Positions 42,201 to 56,354 of a stretch of 64,000 bases of DNA are shown piece after piece (position 1 is the stretch's first letter; each line of letters opens with the position of its first letter). Source of the DNA: Tenrec ecaudatus (taxonomy: Eukaryota > Chordata > Mammalia > Afrosoricida > Tenrecidae); the NCBI RefSeq assembly GCF_050624435.1, contig NC_134545.1, forward strand, positions 87,944,063-88,008,062. The letters run 5' to 3'. The notes under the pieces were generated by a model that was given only the letters and a program-made list of their open reading frames with translations, did not search any database and was not told the origin of the DNA. The position numbers and the translations under genes are program-made.

Positions 42201-44322
42201 TTAGGAGGCGAGCGGGGCCATCTCCATGTCAGGGGCCATGCCGTTGCCCACCAAGCCCTTGGCCCACTTGTGCAGGCGGCTGTAGAGGGGGAGCCCCTGG
42301 TTCTCCCGGTACAAGTAGATGCCAGTGATGGCGTTCCACTGGGGCCGCGGCTGGGTCCCCTCCACAGAGAACTTGGCAACCAGCTCCTCCTCCTCCTTGT
42401 TGAGCGCCACGAAGCCGAAGAAGCGGCGCACGTTGTTGGCGGCGAGCACCTGCGAGTGCATCTCTGCCGTGCGCTGGAACAGCCGGTCCTCATTGGCACG
42501 GTACTGTGCCCAGTAGGCCTCCTGGCGGTAGCTGAGTGGTGAGCAGTAATGCTTGAAGCACTTGGTCAGGAACACCAGGATGGCCACCACGCCGATGAGC
42601 AGCCACCCAAAGAGCTGGCCAAAGAGTGGGCAGGGCTAAGTGGGGGCAAGGGGCTGCCTGGGCCCCCACCCCCACCCCACGAAGAAGTGGAAGCAACTAG
42701 TTAAGGGGATGGGCTGGACTGAACCTGGGCTTCAAAGTCACCTGGTCTCCAGGGAAGCTAGGCCCTTCTGGCTGGGACCTCCACCTTTCCTCACCCCCTT
42801 TACCACCACCACCGGAGCTGTCTCCAGTCAGCTTTCTGCCTTTCCTGCCGCCAGTCTTTAAGCCCCAAGGACCCTTCATCATCTCAACCCGGCAAAACAG
42901 CCAGTGTCCACCCAGCTATCACCCCCAGGATGCCTTCCACAGCCCCACTGGGTGTCATTTTGCCTCTCCTGAGCCCCAACAGCCCAATTCCCCCTTGTCT
43001 TGGGCACCATCTGCCCTCGGTTAGAGATCACCCCTGCCTGTCTTTTCTCCAGTGCTAGCCTGGCTGTGAGCCTGTTGGGGGCAAGGACAGTCAAGCCCAT
43101 CTTTGGGTCCCCAACTGGACACGTGTGGTCCATGGGCAGGTGGTAAGCGACACATGAGGTTTCGACCATTACCTTCCACCTGTGGAGCCAGGCCAGCCCT
43201 GTCTGTCCAGTGTCTCTCAAAGACTCAAGAGACCATGTAGATCTGCTGCTGCCTGTCTCTCCCTCATGCTCTGCTTCACTAAGAACAGTTGGTTCCATGT
43301 CTCTGCTGCTAAGTTCTCTCCTCCCAGGGCCAGGTAGAATCAGAGTAGCAACTGGTTCTTCCCGACTAGACCCCACTCCTGGACAAGGGGCCCCAACGTC
43401 AGCAAGTCCTGGCTGCGCCCTTCCTGGGATACAACATGCTCCACACACGGCTGATCATGCATGTGTCCTAGGTGGCTTGCGGGCTCGGGGTAAGACCTAA
43501 ATCTGTGACTGGGATCGTGACTCAGGCAGAGCCAGAGACTCTCTAAGGTTCAAAACCATCAGGCTTATTGGGGTCTGGGATCAATCCATTCTCCAGGAAG
43601 CACTAACCCATGGGTTAGCCAGCTCTGATCCTTGACCCTGAACATCTAGTCTCATTCTTTCCTGGATGCTCGGGCTGAGGAGGCTCCAACTCGGGTGTTC
43701 ACACCGGGCTCCATCAGACCCATGCAGGGCAGTGGGGAGGGGATACCCACCCTGTACAGCTCCTTACCTGGGACTCGTACCGCAGCCTGCGGCTGACCTC
43801 CTCCTGGAAGACTAACAGGTTGGCGGGGCCCTTTCTGCAAGGGAATCTGGCCAAGATTTCAGGGGCGTGGACTGATGGGAAGCCCTCCGCCTGGGCTGTG
43901 AGGGAGGAGGGGTCCACGAACTCGCTGAGAGCGCAGACGTATGCCTCCCCGCGCAGCAGGGAGATGACTGACCAGGTGACAGGAGCCACGGCCGCACGGC
44001 CTACGATGGAGCTCAGGAGCAGGAAGATGGGAGCGGCCGAGCAGTTCTTGCCCCTCCGATGCTGGCACTCAGCAACGAGGTTCCACGTGTGGTTGTTGAG
44101 GATGACGCCGATGAGGAAGAGCGCCAGGGCGGGCACGCCGATGGCGGCCAGCCCATACAGATAGTTGCGGGCCGGTGAGCAGGGGCAGTGGAAGGCCACC
44201 ATGCTGAACAGCTCCTGGCTGCCCACCGTCCCCAGCGCCACCAGCCCATTAAAGATCATCACATCCTTGCTTTTGAAGAAGAGGGAGAGGAAGCGGAAGT
44301 TCTCTGCGATCAGGGCTGCCAT
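42201..44322 (-). CDS. CALHM2: CALHM2, calcium homeostasis modulator 2 (two coding exons)
   Basis: A member of the CALHM family of large-pore, non-selective channels; CALHM2 is linked to ATP release and glial function in mammals. Coding exon 1 is 44322-43768 (185 residues, ending RLRYESQ at the donor gtaagg), coding exon 2 is 42614-42201 (137 residues, stop TAA), separated by a 1,153-base GT-AG intron. The total of 322 residues compares with 323 in human. The start MAALIAENFRFL matches human exactly. Four membrane segments are visible; the first extracellular loop has the conserved FHCPCSP cysteine pair, and further cysteines occur in the second loop (VCALSEF, RFPCRKG). The long C-terminal helical region follows the fourth segment (VAILVFLTKC). 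It faces PDCD11 tail to tail and lies upstream-to-downstream with CALHM1 on the same strand. Confidence 0.97.
42615..43767 (-). other. CALHM2: CALHM2 intron between the coding exons
   Basis: Donor gtaagg and acceptor tggccag on the minus strand. No repeat or RNA gene recognised inside. Confidence 0.6.
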
Positions 44323-44585
44323 GGTGAAGGCTGTGGGCTGGAGGCCGGAGATGGGTGCTGGCTCCTGGTGGGACTAGGAGGGCGTGCCGGCCAGTGGGCA
44401 CCTGAAGGCCGGGCACAGTCTTGCCATGTTATCTATAGCGGCTGGCCTGGGAGCGAGCTTCCTGTGGAAGAACATGCCGGGTGAAGGTTTGCCATTGACA
44501 ATGGAGATCTGGGAGGAGGCTTATGTGACTAGGCTGGTGAGAAAGAGCTGGGGGCCAGAGAGAGACCATGGTGCTCACTCACGTG

Positions 44586-44730
44586 CACTGAGAAGGACAT
44601 CGTGTTTGGTAAAGCAGAGGAAGACCCTCAACAAGAAGCTCAAATGCAGGAACGATTGTGCGGATGGCCCAGGACCTGGCCGTCTTGCTATACACGGTGT
44701 GCAGAGCTGTGGTGAGAACCAATGAGACGG
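44586..44730 (+). repeat. RTE/BovB-type LINE 3' remnant
   Basis: gagaaggacatcgtgtttgg, gcagaggaagaccctcaaca, ggaacgattgtgcggatggc and ccaggacctggccgtcttgc follow the RTE 3' coding end in order. Confidence 0.75.
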
Positions 44731-44759
44731 CCCCTAGCAACCACCACCATTCATTGAGG

Positions 44760-44920
44760 GAACCCTGGCGGTGGGTGGTTAAACCCTTGGCTCTTGGCTA
44801 GCTGTGCTACCCAGAAGTTGATTATTCACAGCCACCAGTCCCTCCACGGGAGAAAGAAGTGACAGGGCGATTCTGTAAAGATGCACAGCCTGGTCCTCAC
44901 AAGTCAGCCTCGGCTTGAGA
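44760..44920 (+). repeat. AfroSINE, diverged
   Basis: aaccctggcggtgggtggtt head, ccctccacgggagaaagaag body and attctgtaaagatgcacagc. Confidence 0.65.
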
Positions 44921-45149
44921 ACAGAGCATTGGGTGTTGCTTTCCTGCTCACTGCCAGGAGCCCCGGCCACTGTTGCACTGCGGTGTTGTGATGCTCTGAG
45001 CTCTGTCGCTGGTATTTCAAATGCCAGCAGGGTCACCCACAGTGGATAACAGGTGTCTGAAGAGCTAGGCTCCCTGACTTCTAGGAAGAAAGGGCTGGCA
45101 AATCTCCTTAGAAAATTAGCTCATGAAAACCCCAAGGATCACAAGAGTA

Positions 45150-45310
45150 TTCTCTGCCGCAGTGCTGGGAGATGAACCCCCTAGGTTGGCAGGCACAGTG
45201 ACCTGGAGCGTGCGATCATGGAGATGTCCCAGAACCGGGCAACTTCTCATCCTTTCCTCCATAGGGTTGCCGTGGGTCAGAACTGACCTATGGGTAGTTC
45301 ACAATGGCAT
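45150..45310 (+). repeat. RTE/BovB-type LINE 3' end
   Basis: atgtcccagaaccgggcaac, ctccatagggttgccgtggg and tcagaactgacctatggg match the last part of the RTE element; the final bases resemble the AfroSINE tail, which is derived from it. Confidence 0.6.
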
Positions 45311-45359
45311 TGCTTACCCTCACACCCCCTGTGAGACGCCTGTGTTCCCGTCCCCACTG

Positions 45360-45450
45360 GACACAGAGGAGGCTCACTGAAGGTGAGTGACTTTCCAAGG
45401 TCACACATAAGTGACCAGGCTTGGGTTCAAGGCCAGCCTCCACCCGCTCC
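45360..45450 (+). repeat. MIR fragment
   Basis: gtgactttccaaggtcacac and ttgggttcaaggccagcct follow the MIR core. Confidence 0.65.
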
Positions 45451-45789
45451 TCTAGGGGTAGGGGCTGGGAATGGCCCTCTGGTGTTGGGGGATGAGGGAT
45501 GAGGGGGATGAGGGATGGTGGCAAGCATCCCTGCTGGCATTCCAAGCAGTGCCCAGGGGCCTGATGTGCCCAGGGGCCTGGGCGAACGTCTCTCCAGGAC
45601 TTCTAATGCCGTCCGTGTAAAGGCTGCAGGGGATGCAGTGCTGGTTAAGGGACCTGGACTTCATCCTGTGATGGGGAATGGGGCAGAGTTTGGGCCTCCA
45701 GTCAACAGGGAGTCAGACCCAGGGAGACTAGCAGCCCTGGAGTGCTTCACCTTTTGCTTCATTTTGGAAACATTAGGCTCTGAGGCTCT

Positions 45790-45915
45790 GTACTGGGTTA
45801 GAAGATGCTGGCTTTCAACTTTTGCCACGACTTATCTGGGGCTCAGTTTCTGCAACTGTGAAGAGATGAGGACTCATTCTGGTCCTTGCTCTCCTCCGAG
45901 GGATGTTGGGAGGGA
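45790..45915 (-). repeat. MIR fragment, minus strand
   Basis: cgacttatctggggctcagt, ttctgcaactgtgaagagat and cctccgagggatgttgggag give the MIR complement. Confidence 0.6.
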
Positions 45916-46875
45916 ACAAAGCGTGCCTGCTCCTTATCCTGTGTGGGACAACCTCATCTCTCAACCTGCTGGGTCTTCACAGTGGCTCCTGGACATTACA
46001 GCCTGCAGAAGTGCCTTGCAGATGCCCAGACAGGACTTCTGTCCAAGCTCTAAGGTGGCTTTGGGACTTGAAAAGGGCGAGTCTGCAGACAGGCTGGAGA
46101 CAGGCCTCCATCTTTCCTGTCCCATCCTGCACTTGGCCTGCCTGCCCCAGGAGCGGGCAAGCCCCAGCATGTCCCATCCAGCAAGCCCTCATGCGAAGGG
46201 CGTGGGCAGCCTGGGTGAATGAAGGTCTCTCTGTCAGTCAAGGCTGCAGGGGTGCTGGCCACCCACCAGGAAGTAAGTAGTCATGGGCTCCCCGCTGCAC
46301 AGAGGTCCTGCCCAGCGCTTCCCCAGCTCCACCCCATAGGCCCGGAGCCCGCCCCGGGTGTGGCCCACACCCTCCTCCCCATCTCAGCAATGGAAAACAA
46401 AGATCCCCAGGCCAGAAGAAGCTGGGGTAAGGAGGGCTGGGCAGGGATTCCTGCCCACGGTTCCAGTCTGTGCCCGCTCTCTATCAGTACCACCGCCTGT
46501 CTGTCAGGATGGGCACACAGGGCACCAGGAGGTGGGAGAGGCTTCTGACTGCCCCCAAACCCGCCTGGGGACAGGAGTCTGCCTTTTTTGGGGGGAGGGA
46601 TGGAGATAAACGCAGCCCCACTGCCCCTGACTCGTGGTCATCCCCTGGTTCCAAAGCTCCTGATAAGCCCCCGGTGGGGGTCCCAGATTCACCAAGTCCA
46701 ACTACGATTGATTGGGGCAGTGTGCCTGCCCCTGGAGTGGTGGCCAGCAGGCTCAGGGTCCAGGCGGTGCTCAGCTCTGGGCCTCTCTCCCAGGATGGTG
46801 TATCTGGGCAGCTCTGAACCATGTTTGTCTTGCTCCCTTGGTACCTGGCTGCTTGAGGCAGGGACTCTTTCTTAC

Positions 46876-47330
46876 CTGGGCCGGCTTCAGACAACTGTGA
46901 CCTGGGGCTCCCCGGGGCTGGGCCCTCAGCGTTCTAGGCGTGGTCGTCTGGGCCGCCCCACTCTAGGCCTGGCCCGATCCGTGCCGCGCGGCTCCGCCCG
47001 CGTTGCCTCGGCCTTCCTGTACGGGAACTCCAGGAGCTCAGCAGGCGGGGGCTGGCGGCGTCTTTAGAAAAAGTTTTAACTCCAGGAAAGAGAGAAGGAA
47101 ACGGGTGGACCACGCGGCAGCGGGTGGAACGGCAGCCACAGCGCGCCCGGTGGCCACAGCGCGCACGGGCGCCGGAGGAAGTACAGGCACGGCTGGTCCC
47201 TGTCCCGCCGTCGCTTGGCCTCCCGGGTGCGCTGGCCCTCTCCTGGGCTCTGCCCCACTGGGCCTGGGACCAGCTGGGCGGGGTGGTGGCTCGTCAGGGG
47301 CCAGCCATCCAGGCCTTCAGGGAGTTCTGA
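46876..47330 (-). promoter_or_regulatory. CALHM2: Candidate CALHM2 promoter and 5' UTR exon (GC-rich block)
   Basis: CpG-rich sequence (46930-47270) in a region otherwise poor in CpG. A strong minus-strand donor, gccggcccag then gtaaga (GT at 46875-46874), would end a non-coding first exon. The distance to the CALHM2 3' end, about 5.3 kb, is close to the human gene length. The island and donor are visible; assignment to CALHM2 is inference. Confidence 0.45.
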
Positions 47331-49269
47331 TCTCAGGCCTGCCTTCAGAGCCAGTTTCAAGAACACCTGCATGGGGACCACGATCAGGCAGAAGTTTCCA
47401 GAAGGGGAACCCGCGGGGATAAGGGGTGCCATCAAACCAGGCTGGCCAAGCCCTCCCCCTGCAGCCCTCTGTCCCTGGTTAGGCCAGCTCCCTACACAGC
47501 GCCCACGCCTGCAGGACTGACAGGGGAGTCAGGGCCCAGGGCAATGGTCAGTGGAAATGACAAAGCTGGTTTTCTGAAGGAAGTCCTTTGTAAGGTGGTC
47601 GTGAGCTTCCCGTTTGCAGGAGTGTGCACGAGTGTGGTTAGCATGCTAAAGAGGAGGGGCTTGGCAAGGTGACCCCCAGGATCAGGTGAGATGACCCCCA
47701 TCCCAGCCACAGTTCGCACTCCAGACTCTGCCCCCAAATGTAGCTCCTTTCCTTTCATCCGCACTAGAATCCCCATATCCATTTTACAGATTGACAAACC
47801 GAGGCTTGAAAGAGTGGGGGCTCTTTGTCTTGGGACGGAGAGTTCTTATTCGTATGTGAACCTAGGCCAGCCTGACCCACAGCATGGCTCTTTCCTTCAC
47901 GCCTGTACCTCCTGCTTCCTCCCCACCCAACCCAACCAACACATGCCTGGCCTTCATGGGATTCTTCCCTTACAGGGACCCACATTCAGCCCAACCCGCA
48001 AGAGGCAGGGGAGCCCTTGCAGCTACCGACCTGGAACCTCTTCCTCCCAGATGGCTCACAGGAGGGACAGTGGCTCTCAGAGTGGGAGCAGAGGGTGGGA
48101 TGGGAATCAGGCAGTGTTGGAGGGACCTAGACCAAGGGATCTTTGAGTGGGTGGAACTTGTGTCTCAAGGTAGCCGAGGAGGTGAACAATCTACGTGGCC
48201 CTGAATTTCCTCTTCTTGAACAAAGAGGGTTCAAGTGGATTCCGTTGTCTGTTCTCCACCTCTGCCCCAGGGAGGGGGGATGGCCTCAAGTTCCAGAAAC
48301 CAGTGAAGCCCCCATGCCCTGCGTGCCTCCCATGTGCCATGTGCCTCACCGGCTTCATGCTCACCACAACCCCAGGAGCTAGGCGCCGGTATCCCCATTT
48401 CACGGAGGAGGTAGCAGAGGCGCCGAAGACGTACCACCTCTTTACAGTCTGCACGTGGTAGAGCCAGCATTTGGCCGAGGTCTGTCTCCCTGTGCTGCTT
48501 CCGGTCTGTGCAGCTCCCTTCCTGTCCGTCCCCCCACCCTCACCCCGACTTCAGGAGAGCTGCCATTCGAGAAAATGAGGCTTTAGCTCCCCTTTCCAGC
48601 TGTTCAAGCCCTAGGAGAGGTCTGATTGCCCTCTGAGACAGCTACTTAGTTGTAAGGGTCACCAGGGTGGTCTCCAACTTTTCCCCACTCCAACTTTTCC
48701 TCTGGGGGCAAGGCGTTTTGTTCTTGGTGCCAAATCAATGTGCAGCCCAACCCCAACAGTCATCAAGCGACCTGGTGGTCCTAGACCACAGCACCTGATC
48801 CCCTCACTGGTCACCTCCAGGTGAGGCTGCATGCAGAGGGTCCCTGTGTCAGTTATGCAAAGGCTGGAAGCGCTTCTGCTCCCTGATTCCCAAGCACAGG
48901 GGATAAGTTCCTAAAAAAAAAAAAATCACAGACAAGAGGGGACCGGGGTAGGGGTCCACCCCAGACCTGCGTGGAGATGGTGAACCGGAGACCCTTAGAA
49001 GGGGGCTGACAAAGGGCATTTGGGTGTGAACCATCTCTCCCCAGAGGGACCCTCCCCTTTCTGCCTAACACGGCTCTTGGTCTCCCTGCCCCTGGGTCAC
49101 CCAGAGTCACGTCACAGCACCTGCTTCCCAGTGGCCTGCCTCTGGGTCCGTGGGTCTGCTCCAGAGGCCAACTGCCCAGTACCCACGGCCTTCATTTGAC
49201 TAGGTACTTTGGGGGTCTGAGAGGCTGTGGATTCAGACCATGGTTCCTGCCTCTTCAGCTGACTGCGGC
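47331..49269. other. Between CALHM2 promoter block and CALHM1; CALHM1 3' UTR in part
   Basis: No gene supported. MIR-like pieces lie near 47765-47800 (ccatttt acagattgac context) and 48345-48480. No AATAAA follows the CALHM1 stop on the minus strand within about 1.9 kb, so its poly(A) site is not fixed. A 13-base A run is at 48914-48926. Confidence 0.4.
48345..48480 (+). repeat. MIR fragment
   Basis: ctcaccacaaccccaggagc, atccccatttcacggaggag and gtagagccagcatttg follow the MIR core and end. Confidence 0.6.
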
Positions 49270-52650
<3,381 letters not shown>

Positions 52651-52654
52651 CTAT

Positions 52655-52815
52655 AGTGCGGGTGGTGACGGGGGTGGGTTGGGATGGTGGTAGCGATGGC
52701 GAAGGTGGCGTGGTGTCAGTGGAGGGGTGACGACAGTCAGGGTGGTGATGGCAGTGGTGGTGTTGATGGTGATAGTGGTGCTGAGGATGGTGGGGATATT
52801 GGGCATGATGATCAT
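52655..52815 (+). repeat. GGT/GAT-rich low-complexity repeat
   Basis: Imperfect trinucleotide-like array (gtggtgatggcagtggtggt, gttgatggtgatagtggtgc) upstream of CALHM1. Confidence 0.8.
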
Positions 52816-52849
52816 AAATCAACCAAATCCAAAACCCACTGCCCCCACC

Positions 52850-53580
52850 CCCCGTGGCTCCCCCAGACGATTCCAACACGTGGAGGATTTCTTGGACAAC
52901 CTCATTGAGAGGCGGAACGGAGATGCAGAATGAAATAGAATTTAGCCAGGAATGTGAAGTTGCGAAAGATTTTATTGAGGCAGGGAAAGAACTCCCGGGA
53001 GGGAAGGGAGCGCAGAGAAAGGGACTGGGGGCATCCTGAACTGGGTTCTGCGACCCAGCGAGTTAGGGCAGGAAAGTCTCGCTTGGTGTCGGGTGGCAGG
53101 ACATATGGGCCCGTAAGGGGAAGGGAGGTTCTTTGTGCTGCGGTTGCAAGTGTGAGGTCAGGAGATGACCTGTCAGTAAATCACCTTGTTCTCAGCAAAC
53201 TTGCTTCCTGGAACACTGGGGAGGGGAGGCTGTGTCCTGCCCGGGGAGGTAAGTTTTGTGAAATGCTGGAGGCAGGTGCTTTGAAGTCCAGCAGGTCATT
53301 TGTCTTCTCGAGAAGCTGGTGCAAATGGCTGCCAGGTCCCGATCCGGCCCAAACACTCATCTTGCTCCTGCTGAGCAGCCGGTGAGTTTGAACCAGTGCC
53401 CTGGTGGCTGTCAGCTCAATACCTCACCCAAAGTGACACCAGGGCTCTGATGGCAGGGGTATTCGTAGTGGGGGTGGGGTGGAGGTGACACCAGTAGGGT
53501 GACCAGTGGAGGAGAAAGCCCCGCATTGGAGTCGAGAGGTCGTCAGGCCCCGTCCCTAAAGGGTCAGGAGCAGAAACCTG
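52850..53580. other. Unassigned sequence upstream of CALHM1
   Basis: No supported gene. A SINE-like fragment may lie near 53380-53450 (gtttgaaccagtgccctggt). CALHM3, next in human, is not recognised here. Confidence 0.35.
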
Positions 53581-53582
53581 TG

Positions 53583-53770
53583 GTACTTTGGCGGCACAGT
53601 GGGTTAAGCCCTTGGCTGCTAACGGAAAGGTCAGTGATTCCAACTCACCCGTCACTGTGGGCGACGATGTGGCCATCTGCCTCCCTAAAGACGACAGCTT
53701 TGCCGACCCCTGCTCTGGAGGGGTCGCTATGAGTCAGAAGGGACTAGACAGAAGTGGGTTTGTGGGTCTG
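53583..53770 (+). repeat. AfroSINE
   Basis: tggcggcacagtgggttaag, cttggctgctaacggaaagg, gaggggtcgctatgagtcag and a tgggtttgtggg tail give the complete family order. Confidence 0.85.
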
Positions 53771-54189
53771 TGCGCTTGTGGATGGTGGGTGGCCCTGACC
53801 TCTCCTCCTGCTTCCCACCTGCCAGGTTATTTAAGAAAGGGAACCCTTAGGTGTGGGGTTGCTGGCCTGGAGCTTGGGGGTCCAGGGGGCTGGGCGGGCA
53901 CCTCCAGCACTGACATGTCAGAGTGGGAGGGGTTTAAAGGGCTGCCCTTGCCGCCTGGGCAGCTCTTTCAGCAGGTGGGGCGGGTCCAGTGCTATCAGGA
54001 TGGCTCCTGTGGGGTGAGGGGCGGGGCTGACGCAAAGCCCAGACAGGGTGTCTCCATGGTGCGTGAACCTGCGAGTCCTGTGCGTGCGCTGATGTGCCAG
54101 CTGGCGGTGGCTCCAGGCCTCTGTCTGTGGGTCTGCGCGTGTCTGTGTGTCTGCATGGCCGATGAGAGCTGGCATCTGCGGAGGCACCC

Positions 54190-54345
54190 CTGTGCCAGGT
54201 TCTTTTCAGGTCTCACCGGCTGTCACCCTCAGACAGCTCTTTGAGAGCGTGCTGCTCCCTTTCACGGAGTTGGGGGACCGGGGCACAGAGAGGGTAAGTG
54301 AGTATCTTGCTGGGGGAGGAGGGCAGTTTGAACCCAGCCCTGCCC
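54190..54345 (+). repeat. MIR fragment
   Basis: cctgtgccaggttcttttca, ccctttcacggagttggggg, gcacagagagggtaagtgag and cagtttgaacccagcc follow the MIR core. Confidence 0.7.
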
Positions 54346-54965
54346 TCCACTGAGGGACTGAGGAACGTAAGAAAGGGGCAGAAAATCAGCTTTGGCGTTT
54401 CTCTCCCAGACGACTCAAGCTCTCATCTTAGGCATAAATTTCCCGAGACCTATAAAGGACACGGATGGGGAAGGAGACCTCAGGCTAGGCCTGGGACCAT
54501 TGGAGCTGTCGGCTGGCAGCTCCTGGAGGGTGCTCGTCAGCGGTGTTGCTTCTGGAGGACAACGCAGGTGAAGAACAGGACGAGGAAGACCCGAACTGCA
54601 GCATCACTACCTGCCTGACAGGTTCTGAGCTGCCTCCCACGGCCACTCCTCCACCTCGGCCCCTCAAACTGGGGTGCTGCAGGGTGGCCATGAGAGGTGA
54701 GCTCCAGGGAAACACCCGGAATCTCTGTCTTAGATCCCAGACACGTCTCCCCACGCCTGGCTGACCTGTGTTTTTCCTAGCCACATGTTGGCTGCAGGGT
54801 GCCCCCGCTCTAACTAGGCATGCCTTCCCTGCACATTCTAATGTCAAGATGGTTTGGAAAGGCTTGCGATAAATGCTTTTGAATGGATTCTAAACCCACT
54901 CCTCACGTGACTACGAGAATTTGGTGCCGTTGGTTGTGGAGACTCAAGGAGGCATGCTAGAAGTC
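54346..54965. other. Unassigned intergenic sequence
   Basis: No repeat family or gene that I can support; short open frames here show no recognisable protein. Confidence 0.35.
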
Positions 54966-54967
54966 TT

Positions 54968-55032
54968 TTAAAACATTTTTGAATCATTTTATTGGGGGCT
55001 CGTACAACACATCACAAGCATCCATTGCTACA
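54968..55032 (-). repeat. LINE-like 3' end, short fragment
   Basis: gaatcattttattgggggct, cgtacaacacatcacaagca and tccattg are the last 60 bases of the abundant family. Confidence 0.65.
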
Positions 55033-55154
55033 AGTTTCTAAATATCACCCAAGTGGGTGGGCACTCTTGCAGGGTGGCAGATGTTCTGGTGAGCACGTTC
55101 TTGGGCAGAGGCTTCAAAGATTTGAAGAGCGCACCACCAGGAGGTCTTTTTTTT

Positions 55155-55210
55155 TCTAACCCTAACCCTAAAACCCTAACCCTGACCCTGACCCTAAAAC
55201 CCTGACCCTA
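55155..55210 (+). repeat. Interstitial telomeric repeat (CCCTAA)n, degenerate
   Basis: About nine telomere-type units (ctaaccctaaccctaaaacc, then cctgacc and ccctaaaacc variants) directly after a T run. Sequence on the two sides is a near-exact duplication: accaggaggtctt at 55136-55148 and accagggggtctt at 55210-55222. This is a short interstitial telomere, not a chromosome end. Confidence 0.85.
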
Positions 55211-55589
55211 CCAGGGGGTCTTGAACAGGTTTGTGTTACACATCATGTCTGCCATTGTAAGAGTTGCGTTAAAAATAAAACAATTAAACAGGTGCGTTCA
55301 CCAAAGTAAGCTCAAGTTTCTTACGTTGAAAACTCCAGGCAGCTTCTTCAGATGCTTAATGTAAATTCCAAATGTGGGTCTCCTGGGGCTGTTGTCATAA
55401 GCCACCACCTACCATGCCAGGGGCTCAGACCAGCAGGCATGGAATCCTTCCTGGTGTTGGAGAACATCTGCAGAGCCATGCTCTCTCCAAAGGCTCTGGG
55501 AAAGGTCCTTCCTCATCTCTCCTGGCTTCTGTAGTCCCTGATGTTTCTCAGTCTTGTGGGGACCATGTCTATGCTCCCCCAGCTTCGCC

Positions 55590-56240
55590 AAGGGGAGGGA
55601 GGCAGATCATCAGCCCAAGGTCGATTCCTATGAAGCGGAGGTCAGGCATGCCTCTACCCTTCAACCTTTTGACCCGATTCTGAGGCCAGCTCCCCGTCCT
55701 GTGGCACTCTACTTCCCTGCTGGCCACACAGAAAAGAAGTCACAGGCCATCCTCATGATGAGGGGGTTCACGACAGCAGTTAACAGGTTATAGTTCAGGA
55801 GCGGAGGTGGTCAGGATACAGCAGTTGTCCAGCCAGGACAGCCTCATCTCAGCAATGCCTGGGATCCTTCGTCCCTCAGCCACATGGCCACTTGGCCTCT
55901 GCCCTCCTCTAGCATGGAGGAATGCCCAAGGTCGCCGCTCTGCAAGCCAGCCTCCTGCTCAGAAGCGCCCCACGGTATTCGCTCCGTGAGTTGGGAAACC
56001 TGTGCTCTGTCTCGAGCTCTCTGCGCCGCTGCCTCTGCTACCACCTCGCCCCCACTGCTTCTCTGCCGAGGGGTCTCTGGGTCCACTCCACTTTTCTTTC
56101 TTGATGGTCCTGCTTTTGAGAAGACTCACTTTATGGCCAATGGGATGGCAAAACTGACCAGTCTCCATAGTAGAGTCCCACATGCCTTATTTCCATGCTG
56201 CTAACTAATCACCCAGAGAGTGCTAGAAAGGCAGGGGTTA
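55590..56240. repeat. Unclassified interspersed repeat, longest of three relatives
   Basis: It shares the ttaacaggttatagttcagg block with 61210-61345 and the gatggcaaaactgaccagt / ccttatttccatgctgctaa blocks with 63520-63840. The class is unknown (an old LTR or another family is possible). It appears broken, and no coding part was recognised. Confidence 0.4.
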
Positions 56241-56354
56241 GAAGGGCCAGTTGTCAGTAACTCACTGCACTGGCCAACCCCAGCCTCTCCTCTGCCTCAG
56301 TTAGCATGGGCGTTTGTTCTTCTGCTGTAGTCTGACTCTGTCTCTCCTTTCTTA

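Larger units (their letters stand above)
44323..46875 (-). other. Probable CALHM2 5' intron with several old repeats
   Basis: No coding sequence between the CALHM2 ATG and the GC-rich block. A candidate acceptor (cagcccacag then ccttcaccatgg) lies just before the ATG. Repeats in this stretch are listed separately. Confidence 0.45.

Noticed and set aside
46588-47067. Plus-strand frame of 159 codons near the GC-rich block
   Set aside because: No recognisable protein, no supported splice structure; likely chance in GC-rich DNA.
55155-55210. Telomeric repeat as a real chromosome end
   Set aside because: It is only about 55 bases, degenerate, and surrounded by ordinary sequence continuing on both sides.
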